Origin: Bacillus sp. Marseille-Q1617
Lineage (GTDB): Bacteria > Bacillota > Bacilli > Bacillales > Bacillaceae_B
Direction: 5' to 3'
DNA length: 64,000 nt
NCBI RefSeq assembly: GCF_903645295.1
Contig: NZ_CAHJXM010000001.1
Location: 434,001 to 498,000, forward strand
The notes under the pieces were generated by a model. The model did no database searches. It had not been told where the DNA came from and saw nothing but the letters and a program-made list of their open reading frames with translations. A program made the translations under genes and the position numbers. Positions 40,801 to 48,972 of this stretch are shown here, one piece after another. The stretch's first letter is position 1, and every line of letters starts with the position of its first letter.

Positions 40801-42282
40801 TTAATTGTTGATGCTGTGTTCGATCCGTTCGGCACTTTCTGCGGTGTCCTCGATGTAGCGGGCAATCGTTTCGTTATCCTGGTTCAATGTTTCGATGGTC
40901 GCGCTGATTTCTTCAAGACCTGCACTTGATTGTTCGATAACGGCAGCAAGCTCTTTGGTGGACAGTTCGACCTCACCGGTTTGGCCCTTAACAGAAGTGG
41001 CGGTTGACGATAAGCGCTGGAATTCTTTCGAGATGGCATCAAGTTTTTCACGGAGTGTCGAGAAGTATTCCGTTACTTCACCGGTAGCCGACATGTTTTC
41101 ATGAAGCTTCGTTGAACTCAAAGACATGATCTCAAGGGCTGTTGAGTTGACTTCATTAACGGAAGATAGATTATCGTTGATCCGTGTTGCTGTATTTCTG
41201 GTGATTTCCGCAAGCTTACGGATCTCATCAGCCACGATTGAGAACCCTCTTCCAGCTTCGCCTGCCCGGGCTGCTTCAATCGATGCATTCAATGCGAGCA
41301 GATTTGTTTGATCGGTGATGTCCTGGATGCTTCCGATGAACGTGTTTGTTTCTTCAATTTTCTTCGTTAATTCCTTGAAGGTGCTGCTCAGTCCTTCAAT
41401 GATGTTTTTAAGCTCGGTCATATTGTCATGAAGGTAGGTCACGCGTTCGTTTCCAGAGAGAGCAAGACGGTTGGCATCATCGGAATGAAGAGTCAGTTCA
41501 TTGGAAAGGTGAGTGACTTCCTCCATTTTCGTCATGGTCATGGCTGCAACGGAAGCAATGTTGTTAATTTGATCACTTTGCGTCTGGCTGCCCGCAGAAA
41601 TTTCAGTCACAGCCGTCCTCATTTCGTTCTGTGATACAAGATGGACTTGGATTTGATCATTGATCTGCTTGATGCTCGTTGAGATGGTCGTTAATTCTTT
41701 TGCAAAAAGAGCCCGCTGTTCGTCTTTTTTCCTGCCTTCATCTTCAGTTTTTTGCAGAAACTCCTGGATCTGGGCGTACTGTTTTTGGTTTAAATGAATG
41801 ACGACTCCAAGCACGATCCCTACCAGCAAATAGGTAAGTAAAGCAGGAAGGAACAGCTCGCTGAACAATGCATCATCACTAGGTGCGAAGACTTTGTTCA
41901 GCACAAGGATGATGAGCCCGGATACGTAGCCGATCACAAAAATGAAGGTTTGAAAATGAATGGCAGACAGGACTGCCATAAGCGTTAAGATCACCATATT
42001 TTTGGCGTTTGCCCCATCCGTCAGCAGCCAAAGCAGCATAATGACATAAATGGTCGAAATACTGAAGTAGACATACAGATGAGGCTTTTTCATCATCAAT
42101 TGCAGAACGATAAAGTAGACCGCAAGCAAAATCAGCTGTGAGGCGAAGACCGTAGTGGGAATGATGCCTGAATCGTTCAGGATGGAAAAAATCAGACCAG
42201 AAAGCAGACTTACTGAATACGTGATCAGTAATAAAACATTCTTGCGTTTTGTATCGGAAATCTTCATTTGCTCAGGTGTCAC
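40801..42282 (-). CDS. Methyl-accepting chemotaxis protein with six-helix membrane sensor
   Basis: The 493-residue receptor has six membrane helices in the first 190 residues and almost no extracellular domain. A cytoplasmic signalling domain follows, with hairpin [20 protein letters not shown] and [19 protein letters not shown]. There is no clear HAMP domain. This layout suits sensing within the membrane, for example of energy state or hydrophobic compounds. A sigma-D-type promoter at 42330-42356 precedes it. It is divergent from motAB. Confidence 0.9.
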   Translation of the reverse strand: MTPEQMKISDTKRKNVLLLITYSVSLLSGLIFSILNDSGIIPTTVFASQLILLAVYFIVLQLMMKKPHLYVYFSISTIYVIMLLWLLTDGANAKNMVILTLMAVLSAIHFQTFIFVIGYVSGLIILVLNKVFAPSDDALFSELFLPALLTYLLVGIVLGVVIHLNQKQYAQIQEFLQKTEDEGRKKDEQRALFAKELTTISTSIKQINDQIQVHLVSQNEMRTAVTEISAGSQTQSDQINNIASVAAMTMTKMEEVTHLSNELTLHSDDANRLALSGNERVTYLHDNMTELKNIIEGLSSTFKELTKKIEETNTFIGSIQDITDQTNLLALNASIEAARAGEAGRGFSIVADEIRKLAEITRNTATRINDNLSSVNEVNSTALEIMSLSSTKLHENMSATGEVTEYFSTLREKLDAISKEFQRLSSTATSVKGQTGEVELSTKELAAVIEQSSAGLEEISATIETLNQDNETIARYIEDTAESAERIEHSINN

Positions 42283-42329
42283 GTAATTTCTCTCCTTTAA
42301 TATGTAAAATATAATCCCCTTTCCTATTT

Positions 42330-42356
42330 ATATCGGTTCGGGAAATACAACTTTTA
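42330..42356 (-). promoter_or_regulatory. Sigma-D promoter of the chemoreceptor gene
   Basis: Minus strand TAAA (42353-42356), 15 bases, ACCGATAT (42330-42337), one base from the GCCGATAT consensus. Confidence 0.75.
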
Positions 42357-42390
42357 TACTATATATGGAAATATTTTTCCGTTAAGCGTA

Positions 42391-42433
42391 AAGGCCGTCC
42401 CGCGCTGCTTTAAAGCGGCGCGGGACGGGCCTT
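42391..42433. repeat. Dispersed GGGACGGGCCTT palindrome
   Basis: AAGGCC-GTCCCGCGC faces GCGCGGGAC-GGGCCTT, separated by TGCTTTAAAGCG. It lies between two divergent promoters, so it is not acting as a gene terminator here. Confidence 0.7.
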
Positions 42434-42443
42434 TTAAAAAAGT

Positions 42444-42470
42444 TAAATAAATGGATGTTTTGTCCGATAG
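42444..42470 (+). promoter_or_regulatory. Sigma-D promoter of motAB
   Basis: TAAA (42444-42447), 15 bases, TCCGATAG (42463-42470), about 39 bases before the motA ATG. Confidence 0.7.
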
Positions 42471-42508
42471 TAAAAGTAGACTACTACAAAGAGTAAGGTG
42501 GACAAAAG

Positions 42509-43300
42509 ATGGATAAAACGTCAGTAATTGGAGTCATTTTAGGGTTGATTGCTGTTGGTGTGGGAATGTTTTTCAAAGGTGTCAGCCCGATAGCCCTCGT
42601 TAACCCTGCAGCCATTTTGATTATCCTGCTTGGAACGGCAGCAGCTGTTATCATTGCATTTCCGACACATGAAATAAAAAAAGTTCCAAAATTATTCGGC
42701 ATGCTTTTTAAAGAACAGGCTGTACAGGATCCGAAAGAAATCATCCGGTATTTTTCAGAGATCGCAGATGTCGCGCGTAAAGAAGGACTTCTTGCGCTGG
42801 AATCGAAATCCCAGGAAGTAGAGGATCAGTTCCTGAAAAATGGCCTTTCCCTAGCAGTCGATGGACAAAGTGCGGATTACATACGTGACGTTCTTCATGA
42901 AGAAATCGATGCGATGGAGGAACGGCACAGCGCAGGTGCCTCCATCTTTTCACAGGCAGGGACATATGCCCCGACACTGGGAGTGCTTGGTGCCGTAATC
43001 GGATTGATTGCAGCACTTGGCAATATGGAAAATACAGAAGAGATGGGTCATGCCATCGCCGGGGCCTTTATTGCAACGCTTCTCGGAATCTTCACGGGTT
43101 ATGTATTGTGGCATCCATTTGCCAACAAGCTGAAGCGCAAGTCCAAGCGGGAAGTGCAGCTGAAAATGATGATGGTAGAAGGCATTCTTTCCATTATTGA
43201 AGGGGAGAGCCCCCGGGTCATCGAGCAGAAACTTGCCTCTTACTTACCGGCAAGCGAGCGGTTGATGCTGATGGAGGATGAAGCAAATGAGCCGGCGTAA
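42509..43300 (+). CDS. motA: Flagellar motor stator protein MotA
   Basis: The 263-residue protein closely follows B. subtilis MotA: N-terminal MDKTSVIGVILGLIAVGVGM, FKNGLS-like FLKNGLSLAVDGQSADYIRD, the third-fourth helix block AGTYAPTLGVLGAVIGLIAA with the conserved Pro, and ATLLGIFTGYVLWHPFANKL. Four helices in all. With MotB it forms the proton channel that drives the flagellum. AAGGTGG precedes the ATG. The gene overlaps motB by 14 bases. Confidence 0.95.
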   Translation: MDKTSVIGVILGLIAVGVGMFFKGVSPIALVNPAAILIILLGTAAAVIIAFPTHEIKKVPKLFGMLFKEQAVQDPKEIIRYFSEIADVARKEGLLALESKSQEVEDQFLKNGLSLAVDGQSADYIRDVLHEEIDAMEERHSAGASIFSQAGTYAPTLGVLGAVIGLIAALGNMENTEEMGHAIAGAFIATLLGIFTGYVLWHPFANKLKRKSKREVQLKMMMVEGILSIIEGESPRVIEQKLASYLPASERLMLMEDEANEPA

Positions 43301-44072
43301 AAAGAAGCACGATGAGGAACACATGGATGAATCCTGGCTCATCCCTTATGCGGATTTGCTCACTCTATTATTGGCGCTGTTTATTGTGCTTTATGCTTCA
43401 AGCTCGGTTGATGCCCAGAAATTCAAGGAGCTGTCGAAAGCTTTTAATGAAGTGTTTACAGGGGGTACCGGGATCATGGAACACCAAAGCCCGGTAGAGC
43501 CTCCTCAGAAAAATGAGGAGGAAGTGAAGTCCAGCGTGTCAGCGGATACGGAAGAAAAAGCTGAGCTGGATAAGGAAGAAATTGAACGCCAGGCGTTTCT
43601 GAAGGATCAGGAAGAACTGAAAGAGATCCAGAAGAAAGTCAATGAGTATATCAAGACGAATAACCTCGAGGTTCAGTTTGTAACGAAACTGACGGATGAA
43701 GGACTGCTGCTGACGATCCGGGACAATGTGCTATTTGATTCAGGATCTGCCGATGTCCACGGCAATGACTTGAATGTGGCACGTGAACTGTCTGATTTAT
43801 TGGAGATGAACCCGCCGAGAAATATCATCATTTCGGGGCATACCGATAACGTCCCGATCCGAAACGCGGAGTTTGATTCAAACTGGGAGCTCAGTGTGAT
43901 GCGTGCCGTGAATTTCATGAAACTCATTCTGGAAAATAAGGATCTGAACCCGCAATGGTTCAGTGCGAAGGGATTCGGAGAGTTTGAACCAGTCGCGGAT
44001 AATGCGACACGTGACGGACGGGCATTGAATCGGAGAGTGGAAGTGCTGATTTTGCCGCGGGTGACGGAGTAA
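43287..44072 (+). CDS. motB: Flagellar motor stator protein MotB
   Basis: The 261-residue protein has a basic N-terminus, one helix with the proton-carrying Asp23 (IPYADLLTLLLALFIVLYAS), an acidic linker and a C-terminal OmpA-like peptidoglycan-binding domain (IIISGHTDNVPIRNAEFDSN, WELSVMRAVNFM, NRRVEVLILPR). It anchors the stator to the wall. The ATG at 43287 follows GGAGGA by 8 bases. The similarity is to MotB (H+) rather than MotS (Na+) of B. subtilis. Confidence 0.95.
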   Translation: MSRRKKKHDEEHMDESWLIPYADLLTLLLALFIVLYASSSVDAQKFKELSKAFNEVFTGGTGIMEHQSPVEPPQKNEEEVKSSVSADTEEKAELDKEEIERQAFLKDQEELKEIQKKVNEYIKTNNLEVQFVTKLTDEGLLLTIRDNVLFDSGSADVHGNDLNVARELSDLLEMNPPRNIIISGHTDNVPIRNAEFDSNWELSVMRAVNFMKLILENKDLNPQWFSAKGFGEFEPVADNATRDGRALNRRVEVLILPRVTE

Positions 44073-44580
44073 AAGTGAATATTGACTGTTTTTGGACCTG
44101 GGACTGCTCGTGGGAGTGGTTTCGGGTCTTTTTGTTATGGGGAGGGACGGCTTAGGAGGAGAATGATCTGGTTTTTTTGAAAGAGGATCGCTGCAGATTG
44201 TATCGAAATATGAAGAATTGTTGGTATTCACCCTCCGCGTTCGCATTGCGAAAGAAAACCGGCATTTTGCTAAAATTGTCCTCAATCTCGATTTATTGTC
44301 CGTAAACCACAATTTCTTGTCCGATTGGCACCGTTAGTTCTCCTCCCCGTCTCTCACCCTCAATAGAATTCCCCCGGCAAAATTCAACCTAAAATGTTTC
44401 ACACGCCCAAATTCAGGGAAAAGTAAGCAAAGATTAGTAGAATCAGTGTCTAAATTTTCAGAATTACAGCGGGGCTAAGTCCTCTGCTTCCATAAGTTCG
44501 TTCTTGTACATACATATATTCTGACTGACATGATCTGGGGTTTAGACATTGAATCTATGTTATTTTGAGGAGGAGTTCGA
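44073..44580. other. 508-bp intergenic region after motAB
   Basis: A probable motAB terminator (GACC...GGTC stem with TTTTT, 44095-44134) opens the region. Around 44285-44325 there is a short degenerate repeat (ATTTATTGTCCGTAAACCAC, then AATTTCTTGTCCG). The promoter of the alanine symporter must lie before 44560. I see no convincing gene or RNA element. Confidence 0.45.
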
Positions 44581-45972
44581 TTGGAGAATTTTTTTGACAT
44601 CATAGGGAAAATATCGGCATGGTTATGGGGTCCGCCTTTAATCATCGTCCTGGCAGGTACAGGTTTGTATTTGACGTTCCTGCTGAAGTTCATACAGTTC
44701 CGTTACCCTCTGTATATATTCAAGCAGACAATCGGAAGTGTTTTCAGTAAGAAGAAGCCAAAAGGGGAAGGGACGGTCACTCCGCTGCAGGCATTAACGT
44801 CCGCCCTGTCCTCTACAATCGGGGCAGCGAATATCGTCGGGGTCCCGGCAGCCATCATGTTCGGTGGGCCGGGTGCAGTCTTTTGGATGTGGTTCATCGC
44901 GCTTATAGGGATGGCGCTTAAGTTCTCTGAGAGTGTACTGGCGGTACGCTATCGGGAGAAGAATGAGAAAGGTGAATTCGTCGGCGGTCCGATGTATTAC
45001 ATGCGTAATGGACTGAATATGAAATGGCTTGGTGTCTGGTTTGCCTTTGCGCTTATGATCGAGTTGATTCCGAGCGTCATGGTCCAGGGTAACTCGGTTG
45101 CGGCAACGGTGGAGGAATCATTCAATGTGAGCGGTCTGGTGACAGGCTTGATCATGGCCTTTATCGTTGTACTGATTGTATTCGGCGGGATTAAACGGAT
45201 CGGGAAGGTGACGGAGATATTTGTCCCGTTCATGGCTCTGATCTATGTCGGAGCAGCACTTGTCATCATGTTTATGAACTTTGATGCGATTCCCGAGTTC
45301 TTCAGCCTTATTTTAGGGAACGCATTCCAACCGATGTCCGCGATGGGCGGATTTGCAGGAGCGGCGATTGCTGAAACAATCCGCTGGGGCTTTGCACGCG
45401 GGTTATATTCCAATGAGGCGGGACTTGGGACCGCACCGATTGCCCACGCCGCCGCCAAGACGGATCACCCGGTAAGGCAAGGTCTATGGGCGATTGTCGG
45501 AATCGTGATTGATACGCTGATTGTTTGTACGGCAACGGCGTTTGTCGTCATATCTTCAGGAGTGTGGACGGCAGAGGATGCATTGGATGATCCTTCTGCA
45601 CTAACGACTGAAGCATTCACTCAATACTTCGGATCCTTCGGAGGAATTCTTGTAACAGTTTCCTTGATTTTCTTTGTCCTATCGACGATCATTGTCATCG
45701 TTTTCTACGGGGCCAAGCAAGCGGAATTCTTATTTGGATGGAAAGCAGCTCAAGGAATCAAGATCGTTTACGTTGTAGCTATCGTTCTTGGATCAGTCGG
45801 AGCAGCCAAGACGATCTGGCAGTTCCTTGACTTGGCACTCGCTGCCATTTTGATTCCGAATATTATCGCCGTCCTGCTCTTAAGTAAAGAAGTGAAGCGG
45901 TTGACGAACGAATTCTTTACGTCGGAAGAATATTATTTGAAGGATGTAGGGAAGAAGAAGAAAGGCGCTTAA
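44581..45972 (+). CDS. Sodium:alanine (AGCS family) symporter
   Basis: The 463-residue protein has about 11 helices and AGCS signatures: SALSSTIGAANIVGVPAAIMFGG begins near residue 77 (written here only to SALSSTIGAANIVGV in function), GGPMYYM, and the ETIRWGFARGLYSNEAGLGT block with HAAAKTDHPVRQG. It imports alanine or glycine with Na+. Start TTG after GAGGAGG. Length and sequence match AlsT/YrbD-type proteins of Bacillus. Monocistronic. Confidence 0.9.
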   Translation: MENFFDIIGKISAWLWGPPLIIVLAGTGLYLTFLLKFIQFRYPLYIFKQTIGSVFSKKKPKGEGTVTPLQALTSALSSTIGAANIVGVPAAIMFGGPGAVFWMWFIALIGMALKFSESVLAVRYREKNEKGEFVGGPMYYMRNGLNMKWLGVWFAFALMIELIPSVMVQGNSVAATVEESFNVSGLVTGLIMAFIVVLIVFGGIKRIGKVTEIFVPFMALIYVGAALVIMFMNFDAIPEFFSLILGNAFQPMSAMGGFAGAAIAETIRWGFARGLYSNEAGLGTAPIAHAAAKTDHPVRQGLWAIVGIVIDTLIVCTATAFVVISSGVWTAEDALDDPSALTTEAFTQYFGSFGGILVTVSLIFFVLSTIIVIVFYGAKQAEFLFGWKAAQGIKIVYVVAIVLGSVGAAKTIWQFLDLALAAILIPNIIAVLLLSKEVKRLTNEFFTSEEYYLKDVGKKKKGA

Positions 45973-45981
45973 ATAGACGAG

Positions 45982-46019
45982 GAAAATGACGTGTGCTGAT
46001 AGGCATACGTCATTTTTTT
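45982..46019 (+). terminator. Terminator of the alanine symporter gene
   Basis: AAAATGACGT near 45983 pairs with ACGTCATTTT, followed by eight T. Confidence 0.8.
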
Positions 46020-46213
46020 TGTTGAGTATGATGAGAGGGCACCATCGGCGGTTTTGAATAACATTTTTTTAAATTCCTCCTGTAACAATATGTTATGGAG
46101 GAAGTGTCATGCAGCCGTTCCCCATGAAATAAAATAGCACATAAATGTATTTTTTTGAAGTGGAATAAAGGGTATACAGTATAGGAATGAATTTATTACC
46201 AGGAGGGGATACG

Positions 46214-46504
46214 ATGAGCATATCAACCAAGAACCTGATTCTGGGATCACTGCTTTCAATCGGCGGGGTGATGTTGGTTAAGGGGACTATTGAACAGAGA
46301 CGGAATAAAGAGTTCCCGGTGCTCCAGGATACGGATATGAGGAACAGTGATAGAGTGGACGAAATGGAAAGCGTGGATGCGGATGAGGAGGCTTCGGAAA
46401 AAGGACTGACCCAGCTTGATTCGACTTATCGGGATGAATGGGTGGCCAATGGATTTCCGCAGACGCATGAGGAAATGAGGGAATTGGAGGAACAGAACCA
46501 GTAA
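46214..46504 (+). CDS. Small membrane-anchored acidic protein
   Basis: The 96-residue product has one N-terminal helix (LILGSLLSIGGVMLVKGTIE) and then a soluble acidic region (DRVDEMESVDADEEASEKGL, YRDEWVANGFPQTHEEMREL). It is not recognised as a named family. The ATG at 46214 follows AGGAGGGG. It stands alone before psuK, with its own terminator. Confidence 0.65.
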   Translation: MSISTKNLILGSLLSIGGVMLVKGTIEQRRNKEFPVLQDTDMRNSDRVDEMESVDADEEASEKGLTQLDSTYRDEWVANGFPQTHEEMRELEEQNQ

Positions 46505-46521
46505 TCATAATAGGAAATTAA

Positions 46522-46568
46522 TAAAAAAGCGGATATCTGCCGAATGATGGCGGATTTTCGCTTTTTTA
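46522..46568 (+). terminator. Terminator before psuK
   Basis: AAAAAAGCGGATATCTGCC faces GGCGGATTTTCGCTTTTTT with internal mismatches, around GAATGAT. Confidence 0.75.
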
Positions 46569-46702
46569 TGGCGTTAAAAGCTGGTTGGATCTTATATCCC
46601 AACTGTTTTTAGCTAAAAGGACCCCAGGTAAAACTTGTATGAAATAAAACAAAAGTTTAGAATATTAACAAAAGTTATATTTTTACATAGGAGTGGGAGA
46701 CA

Positions 46703-47797
46703 TTGAATGAGAAGGAAAAGCTCTTGTTGACTTTGATCGAAAAAAATCCGTTTATGAGTCAGCAGGAGCTGTCTGAGAAAAGCGGATTTTCGCGGTCGGC
46801 TGTTGCGGGGTATATCTCGAATCTGATGAAGGAAGGCAGGATCCTCGGCCGCGCTTATGTGCTTCCGGGAAAAAAGGGTGTTACGTGCATAGGCGGTGCG
46901 AATATTGACCGAAAGCTTCAGCTTCACGATGAATTGCTTCCTGAGACTTCCAATCCGGCTCAATCCAGTCAGGCAAGCGGCGGAGTGGCCCGCAATATTG
47001 CGGAGAATCTGGGTCGAATCGGTCTTCAGTCCTGTCTTTTGACGGTCGTCGGGGATGATACCGAAGGCAAATGGCTTCTGGACCAGACAAAAAATTACGT
47101 GGATGTGTCTTCATCCGTCAGTTTATATAAAGAAACGACCGGCACGTATTCCGTCATTCTTAACCAACAAGGGGAAATGTTGTTTGCACTAGCTGATATG
47201 GACCTTTATGAAAGCGTTGACATCGGGTTCATCGAAAAGAAGTGGGGGGCGATTGCCTCCTCTGAAATGGTGATGCTTGATACCAATTTCCCGGCAGAGG
47301 TCTTGCAGTATATAATCCGTAGATGTCAGGCAGAAGGCCTTCCTTTGACGATCGTTCCGGTATCTGCCCCAAAAATAAAAAAGCTTCCGTCATCCTTGGA
47401 AGGGGTCACCTGGTTCATTTGTAACAAAGGGGAAGCAGAAGCTTACCTGGACATGTCGATTGAATCGGAAGGAGACTTTTTTAAGGCGGCGAAAATGATC
47501 ACACAAAAAGGGGCGGAAAGAGTCGTCATAACCCGGGGAGATCAGGGGCTGGTGTATTACACGGTTTATAAAGAAGCAAGTGCCATCCTGCCTCCACAAG
47601 TGAAGGTCGTCGACGTAACCGGCGCAGGGGATGCCCTAGTGGCAGGAATCATTTATGGATATATCAAAGGGAGTGACACAGACGGAGCATGCAGAATCGG
47701 CGTCACCTGCTCATCTTTGACGCTGCAATCCGCCCATACAGTCAACCCATCACTTACAAAAGGAAAACTTCAGCAGCATTTCAGCCTGTATTATTAA
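46703..47797 (+). CDS. psuK: Pseudouridine kinase with N-terminal HTH
   Basis: The 364-residue protein joins a winged helix (LLTLIEKNPFMSQQELSEKS, FSRSAVAGYISNLMKEGRIL) to a PfkB sugar kinase: VTCIGGANIDRKLQ, SGGVARNIAENLGRIG and the anion-hole motif VVDVTGAGDALVAGIIYGY with the catalytic Asp. This HTH-PfkB fusion next to psuG is typical of pseudouridine kinases in Firmicutes. It phosphorylates pseudouridine at the 5' position. TTG start with AGGAG upstream. It starts the psuK-psuG operon and may regulate it through the HTH. Confidence 0.9.
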   Translation: MNEKEKLLLTLIEKNPFMSQQELSEKSGFSRSAVAGYISNLMKEGRILGRAYVLPGKKGVTCIGGANIDRKLQLHDELLPETSNPAQSSQASGGVARNIAENLGRIGLQSCLLTVVGDDTEGKWLLDQTKNYVDVSSSVSLYKETTGTYSVILNQQGEMLFALADMDLYESVDIGFIEKKWGAIASSEMVMLDTNFPAEVLQYIIRRCQAEGLPLTIVPVSAPKIKKLPSSLEGVTWFICNKGEAEAYLDMSIESEGDFFKAAKMITQKGAERVVITRGDQGLVYYTVYKEASAILPPQVKVVDVTGAGDALVAGIIYGYIKGSDTDGACRIGVTCSSLTLQSAHTVNPSLTKGKLQQHFSLYY

Positions 47798-47824
47798 TTG
47801 ATGAACAAATGGGGGAGTTACAAA

Positions 47825-48757
47825 ATGAAAATAGAATCATACATCGAGTACTCAGAAGAGGTCCTGGAAGGCAGGAAGAAAGGGAAAGCCATGGTGGCCC
47901 TGGAATCCACGATCATTTCACATGGGATGCCCTATCCTCAAAATGTACAGACGGCCCGGGAAGTGGAAGATATTATCCGTAACGGGGGAGCGGTGCCTGC
48001 AACGATTGCCATTCTGGATGGGAAAATTAAAATCGGTTTATCCCACGAAGAACTGGAATACCTGGGACAGGCTTCAGACGTGATAAAAGCAAGCCGCCGT
48101 GACATTCCTTACATCCTGGCTGCAGGGAAAAACGGTGCGACAACGGTGGCGGCAACGATGATTCTTGCAGAGCTTGCCGATATTCCCGTGTTCGTGACGG
48201 GCGGCATAGGCGGGGTCCACCGCGGCGCTGAGGAGACGATGGATATTTCGGCCGACCTTGAAGAGCTTGCCCGGACGAATGTCGCTGTCGTCTGTGCAGG
48301 AGCCAAATCGATCCTCAACATCGGCCTCACACTGGAATACCTGGAAACCAAAGGAGTGCCCGTGCTCGGGTATCAGACCGAATCACTGCCTGCTTTTTAT
48401 ACAAGAAACAGCCCTTACAATGTAAACTATCAAATGGATACATGTGAAGAGATCGCTTCCCTGTTAAAGACAAAGTGGGAGCTGGGTCTGGCTGGAGGCG
48501 TGGTCGTAGCGAATCCGATCCCGGAAAAAGATGCGATGGAAGAAAACGAAATGAGCAGCATCATAGAATCGGCACTCCAGGAGGCGGAAGAACGAAACAT
48601 CACCGGCAAGGAAACCACTCCATTCCTATTAGGGAAAGTGAAAGAACTCACCGGAGGGAAAAGCCTTATAGCCAACATCGCCCTCGTAAAGAACAACGCA
48701 CAGGTCGGCGCTGAAATTGCCGTGAAATATGAAACTATGAAAACAACATATGTTTAA
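47825..48757 (+). CDS. psuG: Pseudouridine-5'-phosphate glycosidase
   Basis: The 310-residue enzyme matches Psu[38 protein letters not shown], the catalytic Lys/Asp region [36 protein letters not shown] and [15 protein letters not shown]. It splits pseudouridine 5'-phosphate to uracil and ribose 5-phosphate, releasing carbon and pyrimidine from modified RNA. GGGGGA precedes the ATG at 47825. It follows psuK by 27 bases and ends the operon. Confidence 0.95.
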   Translation: MKIESYIEYSEEVLEGRKKGKAMVALESTIISHGMPYPQNVQTAREVEDIIRNGGAVPATIAILDGKIKIGLSHEELEYLGQASDVIKASRRDIPYILAAGKNGATTVAATMILAELADIPVFVTGGIGGVHRGAEETMDISADLEELARTNVAVVCAGAKSILNIGLTLEYLETKGVPVLGYQTESLPAFYTRNSPYNVNYQMDTCEEIASLLKTKWELGLAGGVVVANPIPEKDAMEENEMSSIIESALQEAEERNITGKETTPFLLGKVKELTGGKSLIANIALVKNNAQVGAEIAVKYETMKTTYV

Positions 48758-48767
48758 GGAAAAAAAA

Positions 48768-48796
48768 CCTGGGCTTAATGGGCTCAGGTTTATTTT
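48768..48796 (+). terminator. Terminator of psuK-psuG
   Basis: AAACCTG (48768-48774 region) pairs with CAGGTTT before ATTTTTTT. Confidence 0.7.
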
Positions 48797-48972
48797 TTTG
48801 TCAATAGAACTTTTACTATAGTTAAGTTTGTTCCAGCGGTGATTAAACGTACATATTAAACTCATTCCCAGGTCATGGAGCGGATTTCCATATTAGTATA
48901 AAGACAAGCATTTATATGATCATAAAGGTAGGGTAAAATGGTAGTAAATCAAGTTATGAGAAGGAAGGTACT

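Noticed and set aside
42509..44072. Sodium-type MotPS stator
   Set aside because: N-terminus, helix sequences and the overlap arrangement follow B. subtilis MotAB; no ccpA neighbour as for motPS.
43878..44312. 144-codon minus-strand frame after motB
   Set aside because: It runs antisense through the motB end and its terminator, with Pro/Ser-rich composition typical of a shadow frame.
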